From positions 124,001 to 188,000 of the forward strand of contig NZ_RXOE01000002.1 of the NCBI RefSeq assembly GCF_003965815.1: DNA of 64,000 nucleotides, given 5' to 3'. This stretch comes from Variovorax gossypii (GTDB lineage: Bacteria > Pseudomonadota > Gammaproteobacteria > Burkholderiales > Burkholderiaceae_C). The position numbers and the translations under genes were made by a program. Positions 1-8,923 of this stretch are shown in pieces. Each line of letters begins with the position of its first letter. Position 1 is the first letter of the stretch. A model generated the notes under the pieces. It had not been told where the DNA came from. It saw only the letters and a list, made by a program, of their open reading frames with translations, and did not search any database.

Positions 1-630
1 ATCGCGAGCTGGGTGGCTCCCACGCTGAGCGTGGAGGAGGTCGACAAGCGCATCCAGGAACTCAAGACGGTGCAGTACTGGCTCGAGCAGAACGGGCACG
101 CACTCAAGGCCACCATCCAGGCGCTCGAGGTGCAGAAGATGACGCTTTCGACGCTGCGCGGCATGAACGTGCGGATGGAAGACATCGCCAGCGCGTTCAC
201 CAGGCAGGCGGCCGCGATGGCGCCTGCGCCGGCACCTGCGGCGGCAGCGGCCCCTGAGCCCGAACTCGAGGAGATCGAGGAAGAGGGCGAGGCGCCTGAA
301 GAAGAAGCCCCGGCCCCCAGCAAGCCGCGCCGCAAGCCGGCCGCGGCCAAGGCGAAGGCCGGGTCGGCCGACGGCGCAGGCGTGGTCGATCCGATGCAAT
401 GGTGGGGCTCGCTCACCGAACAGTTCCAGCAGATCGCCAGCACGGCGCTGCAGGACGCGGCCCAGCTGAAGGTGCCGGCCATGGCCCAGCCGCTGGCCGA
501 CGCGGTCGGCTCGGTCATCGGCAAGCCGGCGGCCCGCAAGCCCGCCGCCGCTGCGAAGAAGGCCGCGGCACCGGCCGCGAAGAAAAGGACGTCGACCGCC
601 GCGCGCAAGCGAACCTCCGCGCGACGCTGA
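1..630 (+). CDS. phaM: PhaM-type PHA granule-associated protein, 5'-truncated by the window edge
   Basis: The frame is open from base 1 and residues IASW precede the first possible start, a GTG at 13, so the true start lies upstream. The conserved PhaM core is visible at once (VEEVDKRIQELKTVQYWL, then an ATIQALEVQKMTL stretch). An Ala/Pro/Glu-rich linker follows (about residues 70-110). The tail is lysine- and alanine-rich with KKAAAPAAKKR-like repeats, histone-like and typical of PhaM, which binds PHA synthase and DNA and helps share granules between daughter cells. Family assignment is fairly sure; the role is taken from the family. Confidence 0.8.
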   Translation: MASWVAPTLSVEEVDKRIQELKTVQYWLEQNGHALKATIQALEVQKMTLSTLRGMNVRMEDIASAFTRQAAAMAPAPAPAAAAAPEPELEEIEEEGEAPEEEAPAPSKPRRKPAAAKAKAGSADGAGVVDPMQWWGSLTEQFQQIASTALQDAAQLKVPAMAQPLADAVGSVIGKPAARKPAAAAKKAAAPAAKKRTSTAARKRTSARR

Positions 631-675
631 CGTCATACACACATCCATTTCTTGAAGAACGGGTTGGCACGCATC

Positions 676-1956
676 ATGAAGTTGTTTCCCTCCGGCCATG
701 CCACCCATCCGCAATGGCGAATGGCGGCGGGCCTCGTGCTCGCCCAGCTGCGGGCGCAGATGGCGCTGCCCGACTACGCCTCGTCGCCGACGCTGGGCCT
801 GCTCTACATCACCGACCACTACGCCAGCGACGCGCAGGACATCCTCGACCACCTGAGCGCCGAGCTGCCCGAGGTGACCGACTGGTCGGGCACCGTCGGC
901 ATCGGAGTGTCGGCCAACAACGCCGAGTACTTCGACGAACCCGGCATGACCCTCATGCTCTGCGCCCTGCCGAGCGACCAGTACCGCGTGTTCTCCGGCG
1001 TCGCGCCGCTGGGCAACTCCGAAATGAGCGGCTTCGAGGCGCATACGGCGCTGGTGCACGCCGACCCGGCCACGCCCGACCTGGCCGAACTCATCGGCGA
1101 GATGGCCGGGCGGACCGACACGGGCTACCTGTTCGGCGGCCTGTCTTCCGGGCGCGGCGGCGCGCTGCAGTTCGCCATCGGCGGCAACGGCAACATCCGC
1201 GGACATGGCGCGGCGGGCGGAGTCTTCTCGGGCGGCCTGTCGGGCGTGGTGTTCGGCGAGGGCGTGCGGCTGGTGTCGCGCGTCACCCAGGGCTGCCAGC
1301 CGCTGCGCTCGGGCGCGGTGCGCGAACGCGAGATCACCGAGGCCGACGGCAACCTGCTGCTGAAGCTCGACGGCGAGCCGGCGCTCGACGTGCTGCTGGC
1401 CGATCTGCAGGTGTCGCTCGAACGGCCACAGGAGGCCATCGACGCCGTGCGCAACACCCTGGTCGGCCTGGCCGACGCAGGCGCCGACGGCATCCGCCGC
1501 ACCGGCGACCTGGGCGCCGACGTGCTCGTGCGCCACATCATCGGACTCGACCCCACGCGGCGCGGCATCGCGATTGCCGACACGGCCGAAGCCGGCATGC
1601 GGCTCACCTTCTGCCGCCGCAACGCGCAGGCAGCGCGCGCCGACCTGATGCGCATCTGCGCGGAGATTCGCGAGGAGCTGGAGCCCGAGGAGCAGACGCT
1701 GGCCACCGCCCGCGCCGTGGCGGCTGGTGAGGCCGAGGCCGCGCCGCATCCGGCAAGGCGCATCGCGGGGGCCGTGTACGTGAGCTGCTCCGGCCGCGGT
1801 GGGCCGCACTTCGGCGCGCCGGGGGCGGAGCTGCAGATCGTGCGGCATGCGCTGGGTGATGTGCCGCTGGTCGGCTTCTTCGCCGCTGGTGAGATCGCGC
1901 GGCACCATCTGTATGGGTATACCGGGGTGTTGACGGTTTTCACCGCCAACGACTGA
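676..1956 (+). CDS. FIST N- and C-domain sensor protein
   Basis: This is a 426-residue protein of FIST architecture: a FIST N domain (about residues 30-230, with VGIGVSANNAEYF and a glycine-rich GGLSSGRGG segment) followed by a FIST C domain ending in GFFAAGEIARH and YTGVLTVF. FIST domains are proposed to bind small ligands, possibly amino acids, in signalling proteins. No output domain is fused here. I chose ATG 676; an in-frame TTG at 652 would add eight residues, and neither has a strong Shine-Dalgarno (SD) sequence. It follows the PhaM-like gene by 45 bp and may be co-transcribed. Confidence 0.75.
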   Translation: MKLFPSGHATHPQWRMAAGLVLAQLRAQMALPDYASSPTLGLLYITDHYASDAQDILDHLSAELPEVTDWSGTVGIGVSANNAEYFDEPGMTLMLCALPSDQYRVFSGVAPLGNSEMSGFEAHTALVHADPATPDLAELIGEMAGRTDTGYLFGGLSSGRGGALQFAIGGNGNIRGHGAAGGVFSGGLSGVVFGEGVRLVSRVTQGCQPLRSGAVREREITEADGNLLLKLDGEPALDVLLADLQVSLERPQEAIDAVRNTLVGLADAGADGIRRTGDLGADVLVRHIIGLDPTRRGIAIADTAEAGMRLTFCRRNAQAARADLMRICAEIREELEPEEQTLATARAVAAGEAEAAPHPARRIAGAVYVSCSGRGGPHFGAPGAELQIVRHALGDVPLVGFFAAGEIARHHLYGYTGVLTVFTAND

Positions 1957-2050
1957 TTCCAGACCCGACGCGAAAAAACGACGGGCGGGTTTCCGACGGA
2001 AGCATGCGTCACTAGAATCCGCCCGCTTTCTTGAATCTCTGCTGCTGCAA

Positions 2051-2097
2051 GAAAGAGCCAGCCGCGCATCGTCAGTGATGCGCGGGCGATCTCTTTC
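2051..2097 (+). other. Foldable leader hairpin upstream of rtcB
   Basis: The 205-bp gap between the FIST gene and rtcB (1957-2161) has no convincing gene. Within it, bases 2062-2070 pair perfectly with 2077-2085 (9 bp, 6-nt loop). Flanking bases 2051-2057 (GAAAGAG) pair perfectly with 2091-2097 (CTCTTTC), giving a two-part stem interrupted by an internal loop. It ends 64 bp before the rtcB start. It could be a regulatory leader or a processing site. I do not recognise it as a named RNA family. Confidence 0.35.
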
Positions 2098-2161
2098 GCC
2101 TCTCCACGCAAAGTGCGACGAGGCAGGAAGCCGACACGGCTTCCCCAATGGAACAGCAGCC

Positions 2162-3568
2162 ATGAGCGACCTTCGTTTCTCCAGACTTCAGCGCGCCTTT
2201 TCGCGTGCTGGCATTGCCGTCGACTACCGCGACGGCGTTTATCACCTGCACCACGAGGCCTCGCAGGCCACGGTGCTCCTGCCACCCAGTCTTCCGCTGG
2301 AAGAAAAGGCGGTGAATCAGTTGCTGGCTTTTGCCAGCGTGCGCTCGCCCGACGGCGAGCGGGGCGTGTGCAAGGCCTGTGCGACGCCCGATTTCCATCC
2401 GGGCTCTGTCGCGCCTGTCGGCAGCGTTGTCGCGACCGATGCCGACTTCGTCATTCCCGCAGCGGTGGGTACCGACATCAACTGTGGCATGCGACTGCTG
2501 ACCACCGGGCTCACGCTCGACCAGGTGGCGCCGCACAAGACGCGGCTGGTCGAGCGGCTCACGCGTAGCCTGCTCGACAACGGGCGCGACGTGCCGGTGC
2601 ACACGGCGGCATTCAGGGCGCTGTTCGATGTGGGGCCGTCGGCATTCCTCGAAGCGGTTCAGGACGGCGGGCTATGGTCGGCGTGCGACCGCGACCGGAT
2701 GCAGGCCGAACTCGATGCCTGCATCGGCCTGGCGACGTTCGGCGGCAGCGCGCGGCATGCGCCCGAGGCCTACACCGGCGTCCGCCACGAGGTGTTTCGT
2801 GACCCCTGCCTCGGCACGCCGGGCAGCGGCAATCACTTCGTGGAACTGCAAGTTGTCGACCATGTGATGGACCGTCACGAGGCCTATCGCGCCGGCCTGA
2901 AGGCGGGGGACGTGGTCGTGATGATCCACAGCGGCTCGCGCGACATCGGGTTCCATGTGGGCGGCCGCTGGATGGACCGTGCCCGCGACGAATGGCCCAA
3001 GGGCCTGCGCCATCCGAAAAGCGGCTTGTACGGCCTGGCGGGACCGCTGGCCGACGAATACCTGGAGGCCATGGGCGTGGCGGCGCGCTACGCATGGGCA
3101 AACCGGGTCGTCCTGGCCGAACTGGTACGCAAGGATTTCGCGGAATTGCTGGGTGCCACTTCGTCGAGGCTCGTCGTGGACGTGCCGCACAACGTCGTGC
3201 TGCGGGAACACGGCATGAATATCCACCGCAAGGGTGCGACGCCGGCGAACGCGGGCGATCTGGCGCTTATTCCCGGCTCCATGGGTGACTACTCGTACCT
3301 GGCGGCCGGACTGGGGCACGAAGACTGGCTCTGGTCGTGCAGCCATGGCGCTGGCCGGCGGATGCGCCGGCAGCAGGTGCGCGCGATGCGGCCGGCGCCC
3401 GCCGACGTGCAGGCAAGCTGGCAGTGCGTGACCTTGCGCGAGGAGCGGCGGATCGAGGAGGCGCCGCAGGCCTACAAGCCCATCGGCGAAGTGATCGACG
3501 CGCAGGAGCGCGCAGGCCTGATCCACTGCGCGGTGCGGCTCAGGCCCTGGATTACGTTCAAGGCGTGA
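2162..3568 (+). CDS. rtcB: RtcB-family RNA ligase
   Basis: RtcB joins RNA 2',3'-cyclic phosphate or 3'-phosphate ends to 5'-hydroxyl ends using GTP and Mn2+. The 468-residue product keeps the metal and guanylylation motifs in order: DFHPG, GTDINCGMR (metal Cys), GSGNHF, the His of MIHSGSRDIG, VPHN, and the C-terminal SHGAGRR with the nucleotidyl-accepting His. The frame is open further upstream, but ATG 2162 has the conserved MSDLRFSRL-type start. No rtcA or rtcR lies beside it, unlike the sigma-54-controlled E. coli operon. The convergent dadA ends 19 bp away. Confidence 0.92.
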   Translation: MSDLRFSRLQRAFSRAGIAVDYRDGVYHLHHEASQATVLLPPSLPLEEKAVNQLLAFASVRSPDGERGVCKACATPDFHPGSVAPVGSVVATDADFVIPAAVGTDINCGMRLLTTGLTLDQVAPHKTRLVERLTRSLLDNGRDVPVHTAAFRALFDVGPSAFLEAVQDGGLWSACDRDRMQAELDACIGLATFGGSARHAPEAYTGVRHEVFRDPCLGTPGSGNHFVELQVVDHVMDRHEAYRAGLKAGDVVVMIHSGSRDIGFHVGGRWMDRARDEWPKGLRHPKSGLYGLAGPLADEYLEAMGVAARYAWANRVVLAELVRKDFAELLGATSSRLVVDVPHNVVLREHGMNIHRKGATPANAGDLALIPGSMGDYSYLAAGLGHEDWLWSCSHGAGRRMRRQQVRAMRPAPADVQASWQCVTLREERRIEEAPQAYKPIGEVIDAQERAGLIHCAVRLRPWITFKA

Positions 3569-3587
3569 TTCAGGGCTTGCCGGTTCG

Positions 3588-4895
3588 TCAGCCCAGTGCG
3601 GGTTGCGGGATGCGCGGCTTGGGCGCAGGCATCCCCGTGAACGCGAAATCGACCTCCGGCTCCAGCCCGCTCACGATCCGCGCGATCGACTTGCCCGAGC
3701 CGCAGGCGTGCGTCCAGCCCAGGGTGCCGTGGCCGGTATTGAGGAACAGGTTCGGCAGCTTCGTCTTGCCGATCAGCGGGACGTTGCTCGGCGTGGCGGG
3801 ACGCAGGCCGGTCCAGAACTGGGCTTGCGTGGTGTCGCCTGCGCCCGGGAACAGTTCCTCGACGCGGCGCACGATGGCTTCGCAGCGCACGCGGTTCAGG
3901 TCGCGGTCGTAGCCGTTGAGTTCGGCCGTGCCGGCAATGCGCAGGCGGTCGCCCGATGCCGAGGTGTAGCGCGAGAACACGAGCTTGAATTCGTCGTCGG
4001 TCAGCGAGACCTGGTGTGCCTTCGAGGCGTCCTTGACGGGCAGCGTCACCGAGTAGCCCTTGGCAGGGTAGATCGGCAGCCGGATGCCCAGCGGCGCGGC
4101 GTACAGCGGGCTCAGCGAGCCCATCGCCAGCACGAAGGCGTCGCCGCGGATGCGCTGGAAGCGACCTTCGCTGTCGGTGGCCTCGACGTGGTCGATGCTG
4201 CCGCCGGCCTCGCGCAGCGCGGTCACGGTGTGGCTCATCAGGAACTTCACGCCCGCGGCGGCGGCCAGGCCCACGAGCTCGCGGGCGAAGCGGTTGGCGT
4301 CGCCCGATTCGTCCTCGGCCGTGTAGGTGGCGCCGGCCAGCTTCGGACGGATGTGGGCGAGGGCGGGCTCGAGCTTCACGGCCTCGTCGGCCGAGATGAC
4401 CAGGCGCTCGCAGCCCAGGGCGCGCATCTGTTCGGCGGGCTCGAGAGCACCGTCGAACTCCTTCTGCGTCGTGTAGAAGTGCAGGATGCCTTGCGTGCGC
4501 TGGTCGTAGTTGAGGCCGGTGTCGCGGCGCAACTGTTGCAACATCGAGCGGCTGTATGTGCCGAGACGCACGATCTGCTCGATGTTGTGACGGGTGCGCG
4601 CCGGCGTGCATTCGCGCAGGAACTGCAGGCCCCAGAGCCACTGGCGCATGTCGGCGCGCATGCGGAAGAGCAGCGGGGCGTCTTCCTTGCCCAGCCATTG
4701 CAGCACCTTCAGGGGGGCGCTTGGGTTGGCCCAGGGTTCGGCGTGGCTGACGGAGATCTGCCCGCCGTTGGCGAAGCTGGTTTCGGCAGCCGGGGTGGCC
4801 TGCCGGTCGATGACGGTCACTTCGTGGCCGAGTTGCTGGAGGTAGTAAGCCGAGGTCACGCCGAGCAGGCCGGCGCCGAGAACGATCACGCGCAT
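3588..4895 (-). CDS. dadA: D-amino acid dehydrogenase small subunit (DadA family)
   Basis: This FAD-dependent membrane-associated enzyme oxidises D-amino acids to 2-oxo acids and ammonia. The 435-residue product begins with the dinucleotide fold (VIVLGAGLLGVTSAYYL, acidic residue at VIDRQ) and ends with the DadA-type GWTHACGSGK segment near FAD. Length matches DadA (about 430). It stands alone on the minus strand with no alr/dadX racemase. Its long leader carries a tandem glycine riboswitch, which suggests that its physiological substrate or product pool is tied to glycine. A related glycine or sarcosine oxidase activity cannot be excluded from sequence. Confidence 0.88.
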   Translation of the reverse strand: MRVIVLGAGLLGVTSAYYLQQLGHEVTVIDRQATPAAETSFANGGQISVSHAEPWANPSAPLKVLQWLGKEDAPLLFRMRADMRQWLWGLQFLRECTPARTRHNIEQIVRLGTYSRSMLQQLRRDTGLNYDQRTQGILHFYTTQKEFDGALEPAEQMRALGCERLVISADEAVKLEPALAHIRPKLAGATYTAEDESGDANRFARELVGLAAAAGVKFLMSHTVTALREAGGSIDHVEATDSEGRFQRIRGDAFVLAMGSLSPLYAAPLGIRLPIYPAKGYSVTLPVKDASKAHQVSLTDDEFKLVFSRYTSASGDRLRIAGTAELNGYDRDLNRVRCEAIVRRVEELFPGAGDTTQAQFWTGLRPATPSNVPLIGKTKLPNLFLNTGHGTLGWTHACGSGKSIARIVSGLEPEVDFAFTGMPAPKPRIPQPALG

Positions 4896-4941
4896 TTCAA
4901 GTACCTTTGAGGTTGCAGCGCTTGAACGGCGGGCGGGTGAG

Positions 4942-4989
4942 TGCTATTTATTTAATAGCAAGCAACTGGACGACCGCTGTCCAAGTTGC
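4942..4989 (-). promoter_or_regulatory. Two hairpins in the riboswitch expression platform
   Basis: Between the second aptamer and the dadA start, the minus-strand transcript can form two adjacent hairpins. The first (4962-4989) has GCAAC/GTTGC and GGAC/GTCC segments and a small bulge. The second (4942-4960) is AU-rich, TGCTATT paired with AATAGCA around a 5-nt loop. No long U tract follows, so control may be at translation or by an antiterminator rather than a classic terminator. Confidence 0.4.
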
Positions 4990-4999
4990 CGCTCCCCCT

Positions 5000-5212
5000 G
5001 TCCTCGGTACCTGAGAGATTCATCTGTTGCACCTTCGCAACGGATTTGCTCCTTCGGTGCGCCACGTGAAGTGGCGGCTCTCCAGACGGCATTTCAATTG
5101 ATGCAGTACTGACCCCTTGCCGAAATCTCCAAGACTTCGTCGGGCCGACCTGAGCGTTTATGGGAGTTTGCGCCTTCGGTAGGGCCACCAGAGTGGCCCG
5201 CTCTCCTGCAAT
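5000..5212 (-). ncRNA. Tandem glycine riboswitch upstream of dadA
   Basis: Read on the minus strand, two copies of the glycine aptamer pattern occur in series. The first runs from GGAGAG (at 5201-5206) through CTACCGAAGG and GCAAACTCC to CGCTCAGGT (near 5148). The second runs from GGAGAG (5078-5083) through GCACCGAAGGAGCAAAT to CTCTCAGGTACCGAGGA (near 5001). The CCGAAGG and CTCAGGT cores are the conserved glycine-binding elements, and the double arrangement with a linker is the classic form. The regulated gene is dadA, 105 bp downstream. Confidence 0.93.
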
Positions 5213-5217
5213 GCGCA

Positions 5218-5247
5218 ATTGTAAACACAGCGCAAAGAGATCGGTAA
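5218..5247 (-). promoter_or_regulatory. Predicted promoter of the riboswitch-dadA transcript
   Basis: On the minus strand a TTACCG -35 element (5242-5247) is followed after 18 bp by TACAAT (5218-5223). Transcription would start near 5211, just before the first aptamer, as expected for a riboswitch leader. Predicted by eye only. Confidence 0.5.
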
Positions 5248-5256
5248 CGTCTTGTG

Positions 5257-5284
5257 TTTTCGTCCATTGGCCCAATGGGATAAT
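5257..5284 (+). promoter_or_regulatory. Predicted rfbB promoter containing a 15-bp palindrome
   Basis: A GATAAT -10 hexamer (5279-5284) sits 56 bp before the rfbB ATG, with a weak TTTTCG -35 (5257-5262) 16 bp upstream. The spacer contains CCATTGG-C-CCAATGG (5264-5278), a perfect 7-bp inverted repeat about one base. That is the position of a repressor operator. It also lies upstream of the divergent dadA promoter. Confidence 0.4.
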
Positions 5285-5339
5285 CGCGCGTTAACGTCCA
5301 TTGCGACACGGCAATGACTTCCAACATTCAGGGGACCCC

Positions 5340-6416
5340 ATGATCCTGGTTACAGGCGGCGCTGGCTTCATCGGCGCCAATTTCGTTCTCGACTGGATCG
5401 CGAACAGCGACGAGCCGGTCGTGAACCTCGACAAGCTGACTTATGCGGGCAACCTCGAGACGCTCGCGTCGCTCAAGGGCAATCCGAAGCACATCTTCGT
5501 TCAGGGCGACATCGGCGACAGCGCCCTCGTCGACCGCCTGCTGGCCGAGCACAAGCCGCGCGCGGTGGTGAACTTCGCCGCCGAGTCGCATGTCGACCGC
5601 TCGATCCACGGCCCCGAGGACTTCGTGCAGACCAACGTGCTCGGCACCTTCCGCCTGCTCGAGTCGGTGCGCGGCTTCTGGAGCGCGCTGCCGGCCGAAC
5701 AGAAATCGGCCTTCCGCTTCCTGCACGTGTCGACCGACGAGGTCTACGGCTCGCTCTCCAAGACCGACCCGGCCTTCACCGAAGAGAACAAGTACGAGCC
5801 GAACAGTCCGTATTCGGCCAGCAAGGCTGCCAGCGACCACCTCGTGCGCGCCTGGCACCACACCTACGGCCTGCCGGTGCTGACCACCAACTGCTCGAAC
5901 AACTACGGTCCGTTCCACTTCCCCGAGAAGCTGATCCCGCTGATGATCGTCAACGCGCTGGCCGGCAAGAACCTGCCTGTGTACGGCGACGGCATGCAGG
6001 TGCGCGACTGGCTCTACGTGAAGGACCACTGCAGCGCCATCCGCCGCGTGCTCGAGGCCGGCAAGCTCGGCGAGACCTACAACGTGGGTGGCTGGAACGA
6101 GAAGCCCAACATCGAGATCGTCAACACAGTTTGCGCGCTGCTCGACGAATTGCGCCCCCGCAACGACGGCAAGCCGTACAAGGAACAGATCACTTACGTC
6201 ACGGACCGTCCCGGCCATGACCGCCGCTACGCCATCGACGCACGCAAGCTCGAAGCCGAGCTTGGCTGGAAGCCCGCCGAGACCTTCGACACCGGCATCC
6301 GCAAGACCGTCGAGTGGTACCTTGCGAACAGCGAGTGGGTGCGCAACGTGCAGAGCGGCGCCTACCGCGAGTGGGTCGAGAAGCAGTACGACAACAGCAC
6401 GAAAGCCGCCGCATGA
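5340..6416 (+). CDS. rfbB: dTDP-glucose 4,6-dehydratase
   Basis: It converts dTDP-D-glucose to dTDP-4-keto-6-deoxyglucose, step two of dTDP-L-rhamnose synthesis, in the cytoplasm. The extended-SDR features are present: N-terminal [10 protein letters not shown] for NAD, the DHVDRS-type motif ([11 protein letters not shown]), STDEVYGSL and the catalytic [10 protein letters not shown]. Length is 358 residues from ATG 5340; the frame is open 13 codons further upstream, but the protein clearly starts MILVTGG. It is first of the rfbBDAC operon and overlaps rfbD by an ATGA junction. Confidence 0.96.
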   Translation: MILVTGGAGFIGANFVLDWIANSDEPVVNLDKLTYAGNLETLASLKGNPKHIFVQGDIGDSALVDRLLAEHKPRAVVNFAAESHVDRSIHGPEDFVQTNVLGTFRLLESVRGFWSALPAEQKSAFRFLHVSTDEVYGSLSKTDPAFTEENKYEPNSPYSASKAASDHLVRAWHHTYGLPVLTTNCSNNYGPFHFPEKLIPLMIVNALAGKNLPVYGDGMQVRDWLYVKDHCSAIRRVLEAGKLGETYNVGGWNEKPNIEIVNTVCALLDELRPRNDGKPYKEQITYVTDRPGHDRRYAIDARKLEAELGWKPAETFDTGIRKTVEWYLANSEWVRNVQSGAYREWVEKQYDNSTKAAA

Positions 6417-7303
6417 AGCTGCTGCTGCTGGGCAAGGGCGGACAGGTCGGTTGGGAGTTGCAGCGCAGCCTGGCGCCGCTTGGTGAGTTGGTCGCGCTCG
6501 ATTTCGACAGCATCGATTTCCACGCCGACTTCAGCCGGCCGGAGGAGCTGGCCGATACGGTGCTGAAGGTCCGCCCCGACGTGATCGTCAATGCCGCGGC
6601 GCACACCGCGGTCGACAAGGCCGAGAGCGAACCCGAGTTCGCGCGCAAGCTCAACGCTACGTCACCTGGAGTCGTGGCCGAAGCGGCGCAGAAGATCGGC
6701 GCGCTGATGGTGCACTACTCGACCGACTATGTTTTCGACGGCAGTGGCACGAAGCCCTGGAAGGAAGACGATGCGACCGGTCCGCTCAGCGTGTACGGCC
6801 AGACCAAGCTCGAGGGCGAGCAGTTGGTTGCGCGGAACTGCGCGAAGCACCTGATCTTTCGCACGAGCTGGGTGTATGCAGCGCGCGGCGGCAACTTCGC
6901 CAAGACCATGCTGCGGCTGGCGAAGGAGCGCGACAAGCTGACCGTCATCGACGACCAGTTCGGGGCACCTACCGGTGCGGAACTGCTGGCAGACGTGACG
7001 GCGCATGCGATCCGGGCCACGTTGCAGGATTCATCGAAGGCGGGCCTGTATCACGCGATTGCTGGCGGCGAAACGACGTGGCACGGTTACGCACGCTTCG
7101 TACTCGAACTGGCGCAGCAGGCTGGCGTCGAACTCAAGGCCGGACCGAATGCCGTCGAGGCCGTGCCGACCAGCGCTTTCCCGACGCCGGCGAAGCGCCC
7201 GCACAATTCGCGCCTCGACATCACCAAGCTGCAGACCACTTTCGGCCTGCGCCTGCCGCCCTGGCAGGAAGGCGTCTCGCGCATGCTGCGCGAGATCCTT
7301 TGA
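6413..7303 (+). CDS. rfbD: dTDP-4-dehydrorhamnose reductase
   Basis: It reduces dTDP-4-dehydro-L-rhamnose to dTDP-L-rhamnose with NAD(P)H, the last step. The 296-residue product starts [16 protein letters not shown] (nucleotide-binding fold). It has [21 protein letters not shown] and the catalytic [10 protein letters not shown]. The start overlaps the rfbB stop (ATGA), so the two are translationally coupled. rfbA follows after 19 bp. Confidence 0.96.
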   Translation: MKLLLLGKGGQVGWELQRSLAPLGELVALDFDSIDFHADFSRPEELADTVLKVRPDVIVNAAAHTAVDKAESEPEFARKLNATSPGVVAEAAQKIGALMVHYSTDYVFDGSGTKPWKEDDATGPLSVYGQTKLEGEQLVARNCAKHLIFRTSWVYAARGGNFAKTMLRLAKERDKLTVIDDQFGAPTGAELLADVTAHAIRATLQDSSKAGLYHAIAGGETTWHGYARFVLELAQQAGVELKAGPNAVEAVPTSAFPTPAKRPHNSRLDITKLQTTFGLRLPPWQEGVSRMLREIL

Positions 7304-7322
7304 ACTTCACGAGAAGAAGAAC

Positions 7323-8219
7323 ATGACCAAGACGACGCAACGCAAGGGCATCATCCTGGCCGGCGGCTCGGGCACACGCCTGCACCCCGCGACCCTGGCG
7401 ATCAGCAAGCAACTGCTGCCGGTGTACGACAAGCCGATGATCTACTACCCGCTCAGCACGCTCATGCTGGGCGGCATGCGCGACATCCTGATCATCAGCA
7501 CGCCGCAGGACACGCCGCGCTTCCAGCAGCTGCTGGGCGATGGCAGCCAATGGGGCATCAACCTCCAGTACGAAGTGCAGCCCAACCCTGACGGGCTCGC
7601 GCAGGCCTTCATCATCGGTGACAAGTTCGTCGGCAACTCGCCGAGTGCGCTGGTCTTGGGCGACAACATTTTCTACGGCCATGATTTCGTGCACTTGCTG
7701 TCGGACGCCGACAGCAAGCAACGCGGCGCGACTGTGTTTGCGTACCATGTGCACGACCCGGAGCGCTACGGCGTGGTTGCGTTCGATGCGGCTGGAAAGG
7801 CCAACAGCATCGAGGAAAAACCGTCGAAACCAAAGAGCAGCTATGCGGTAACGGGCCTGTATTTTTACGACAACCAGGTCGTCGATATCGCCAAGTCAGT
7901 GAAACCGAGCGCGCGCGGCGAACTGGAGATCACGGCGGTGAACCAAGCGTATCTCGATCTAGGCCAGCTCAATGTGCAGATCATGCAGCGCGGCTACGCG
8001 TGGCTGGACACCGGCACTCACGAGAGTCTGCTCGAGGCCGGCCAGTTCATCGCGACGCTCGAGCATCGGCAGGGGTTGAAGATTGCCTGCCCAGAGGAAA
8101 TCTCATGGCGCAACGGCTTCATCTCCAGTGAACAGCTCGAGAAGCTCGCGGCGCCGCTGGAGAAGAGTGGCTATGGCAAGTATCTGCGGCACCTGCTGAA
8201 CGACGAGGTGCGGTCATGA
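7323..8219 (+). CDS. rfbA: Glucose-1-phosphate thymidylyltransferase
   Basis: It makes dTDP-D-glucose from dTTP and glucose-1-phosphate, the first step and the feedback-controlled one in this family. The 298-residue protein shows the nucleotidyltransferase signature [14 protein letters not shown], then [28 protein letters not shown] and the [14 protein letters not shown] segment. ATG 7323 is preceded by GAGAAGAAG as a ribosome site. The frame is open well upstream without protein-like sequence. It overlaps rfbC by ATGA. Confidence 0.97.
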   Translation: MTKTTQRKGIILAGGSGTRLHPATLAISKQLLPVYDKPMIYYPLSTLMLGGMRDILIISTPQDTPRFQQLLGDGSQWGINLQYEVQPNPDGLAQAFIIGDKFVGNSPSALVLGDNIFYGHDFVHLLSDADSKQRGATVFAYHVHDPERYGVVAFDAAGKANSIEEKPSKPKSSYAVTGLYFYDNQVVDIAKSVKPSARGELEITAVNQAYLDLGQLNVQIMQRGYAWLDTGTHESLLEAGQFIATLEHRQGLKIACPEEISWRNGFISSEQLEKLAAPLEKSGYGKYLRHLLNDEVRS

Positions 8220-8764
8220 AGGCCACACCGACAGCCATCCCCGATGTGCTGGTGATCGAACCCAAAGTGTTCGGCGACGCGCGGGGCTTCTTCTTCGAGA
8301 GCTTCAACCAGAAGGCCTTCGACGAAGCGGTCGGCCACCATGTCGATTTCGTTCAGGACAATCATTCGCGCTCCGTCAAGGGCGTGCTGCGCGGCTTGCA
8401 CTATCAGATCCAGCAGCCGCAGGGCAAGCTGGTGCGGGTGGTGCGTGGCGAGGTGCTTGATGTGGCGGTGGACATCCGGCGCAAGTCGCCGACTTTCGGC
8501 AAATGGGTGTCGCAGGAGCTGAGCGAAGAAAACCACAAGCAATTGTGGGTGCCTGCGGGCTTCGCGCACGGATTCCTAGTGCTGAGCGATACCGCTGACT
8601 TCCTGTACAAGACCACAGACTATTACTCCCCGGCCCACGAACGCTGCATTGCCTGGAATGACCCGGCGATTGCTATTACCTGGCCCGACCTGCAGAGCGA
8701 TTTCGTGTTGTCCGCCAAGGACCAGGTGGGCAAACGGCTGGCTGACGCCGAAGTATTTGAATGA
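8216..8764 (+). CDS. rfbC: dTDP-4-dehydrorhamnose 3,5-epimerase
   Basis: This cupin-fold enzyme epimerises C3 and C5 of dTDP-4-keto-6-deoxyglucose. At 182 residues it has the usual length. It shows [12 protein letters not shown], the catalytic-His region [24 protein letters not shown] and the [10 protein letters not shown] strand. It closes the four-gene rhamnose operon. The 159-bp gap that follows (8765-8923) holds no evident gene. Confidence 0.97.
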   Translation: MKATPTAIPDVLVIEPKVFGDARGFFFESFNQKAFDEAVGHHVDFVQDNHSRSVKGVLRGLHYQIQQPQGKLVRVVRGEVLDVAVDIRRKSPTFGKWVSQELSEENHKQLWVPAGFAHGFLVLSDTADFLYKTTDYYSPAHERCIAWNDPAIAITWPDLQSDFVLSAKDQVGKRLADAEVFE

Positions 8765-8923
8765 CGCTGAGCGCGGCGCGCTGGCACGAGCGTTTTTCGA
8801 GCGTTCTCTCCCATTATTCCCGTCTCATGCGGCTGCGCCTTGCGGCCCACATTCGTTCGGCCGGCTCCTGACGGCGGCGAAAATGAAGAACCGACCCTCT
8901 CGCATTTTTTCTAAGCGCCGCCA

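Noticed and set aside
399..1730. 443-codon plus ORF across phaM and the FIST gene
   Set aside because: It spans two clear genes in another frame and is almost wholly Arg/Ala/Gly.
4942..4960. AT-rich palindrome as a mobile repeat (MITE-like) element
   Set aside because: A single short hairpin with no flanking duplication or second copy noticed in the window; better explained as part of the riboswitch platform.
4952..5275. 107-codon minus ORF in the dadA leader
   Set aside because: It overlaps the tandem glycine riboswitch exactly; the conservation there is explained by RNA structure.
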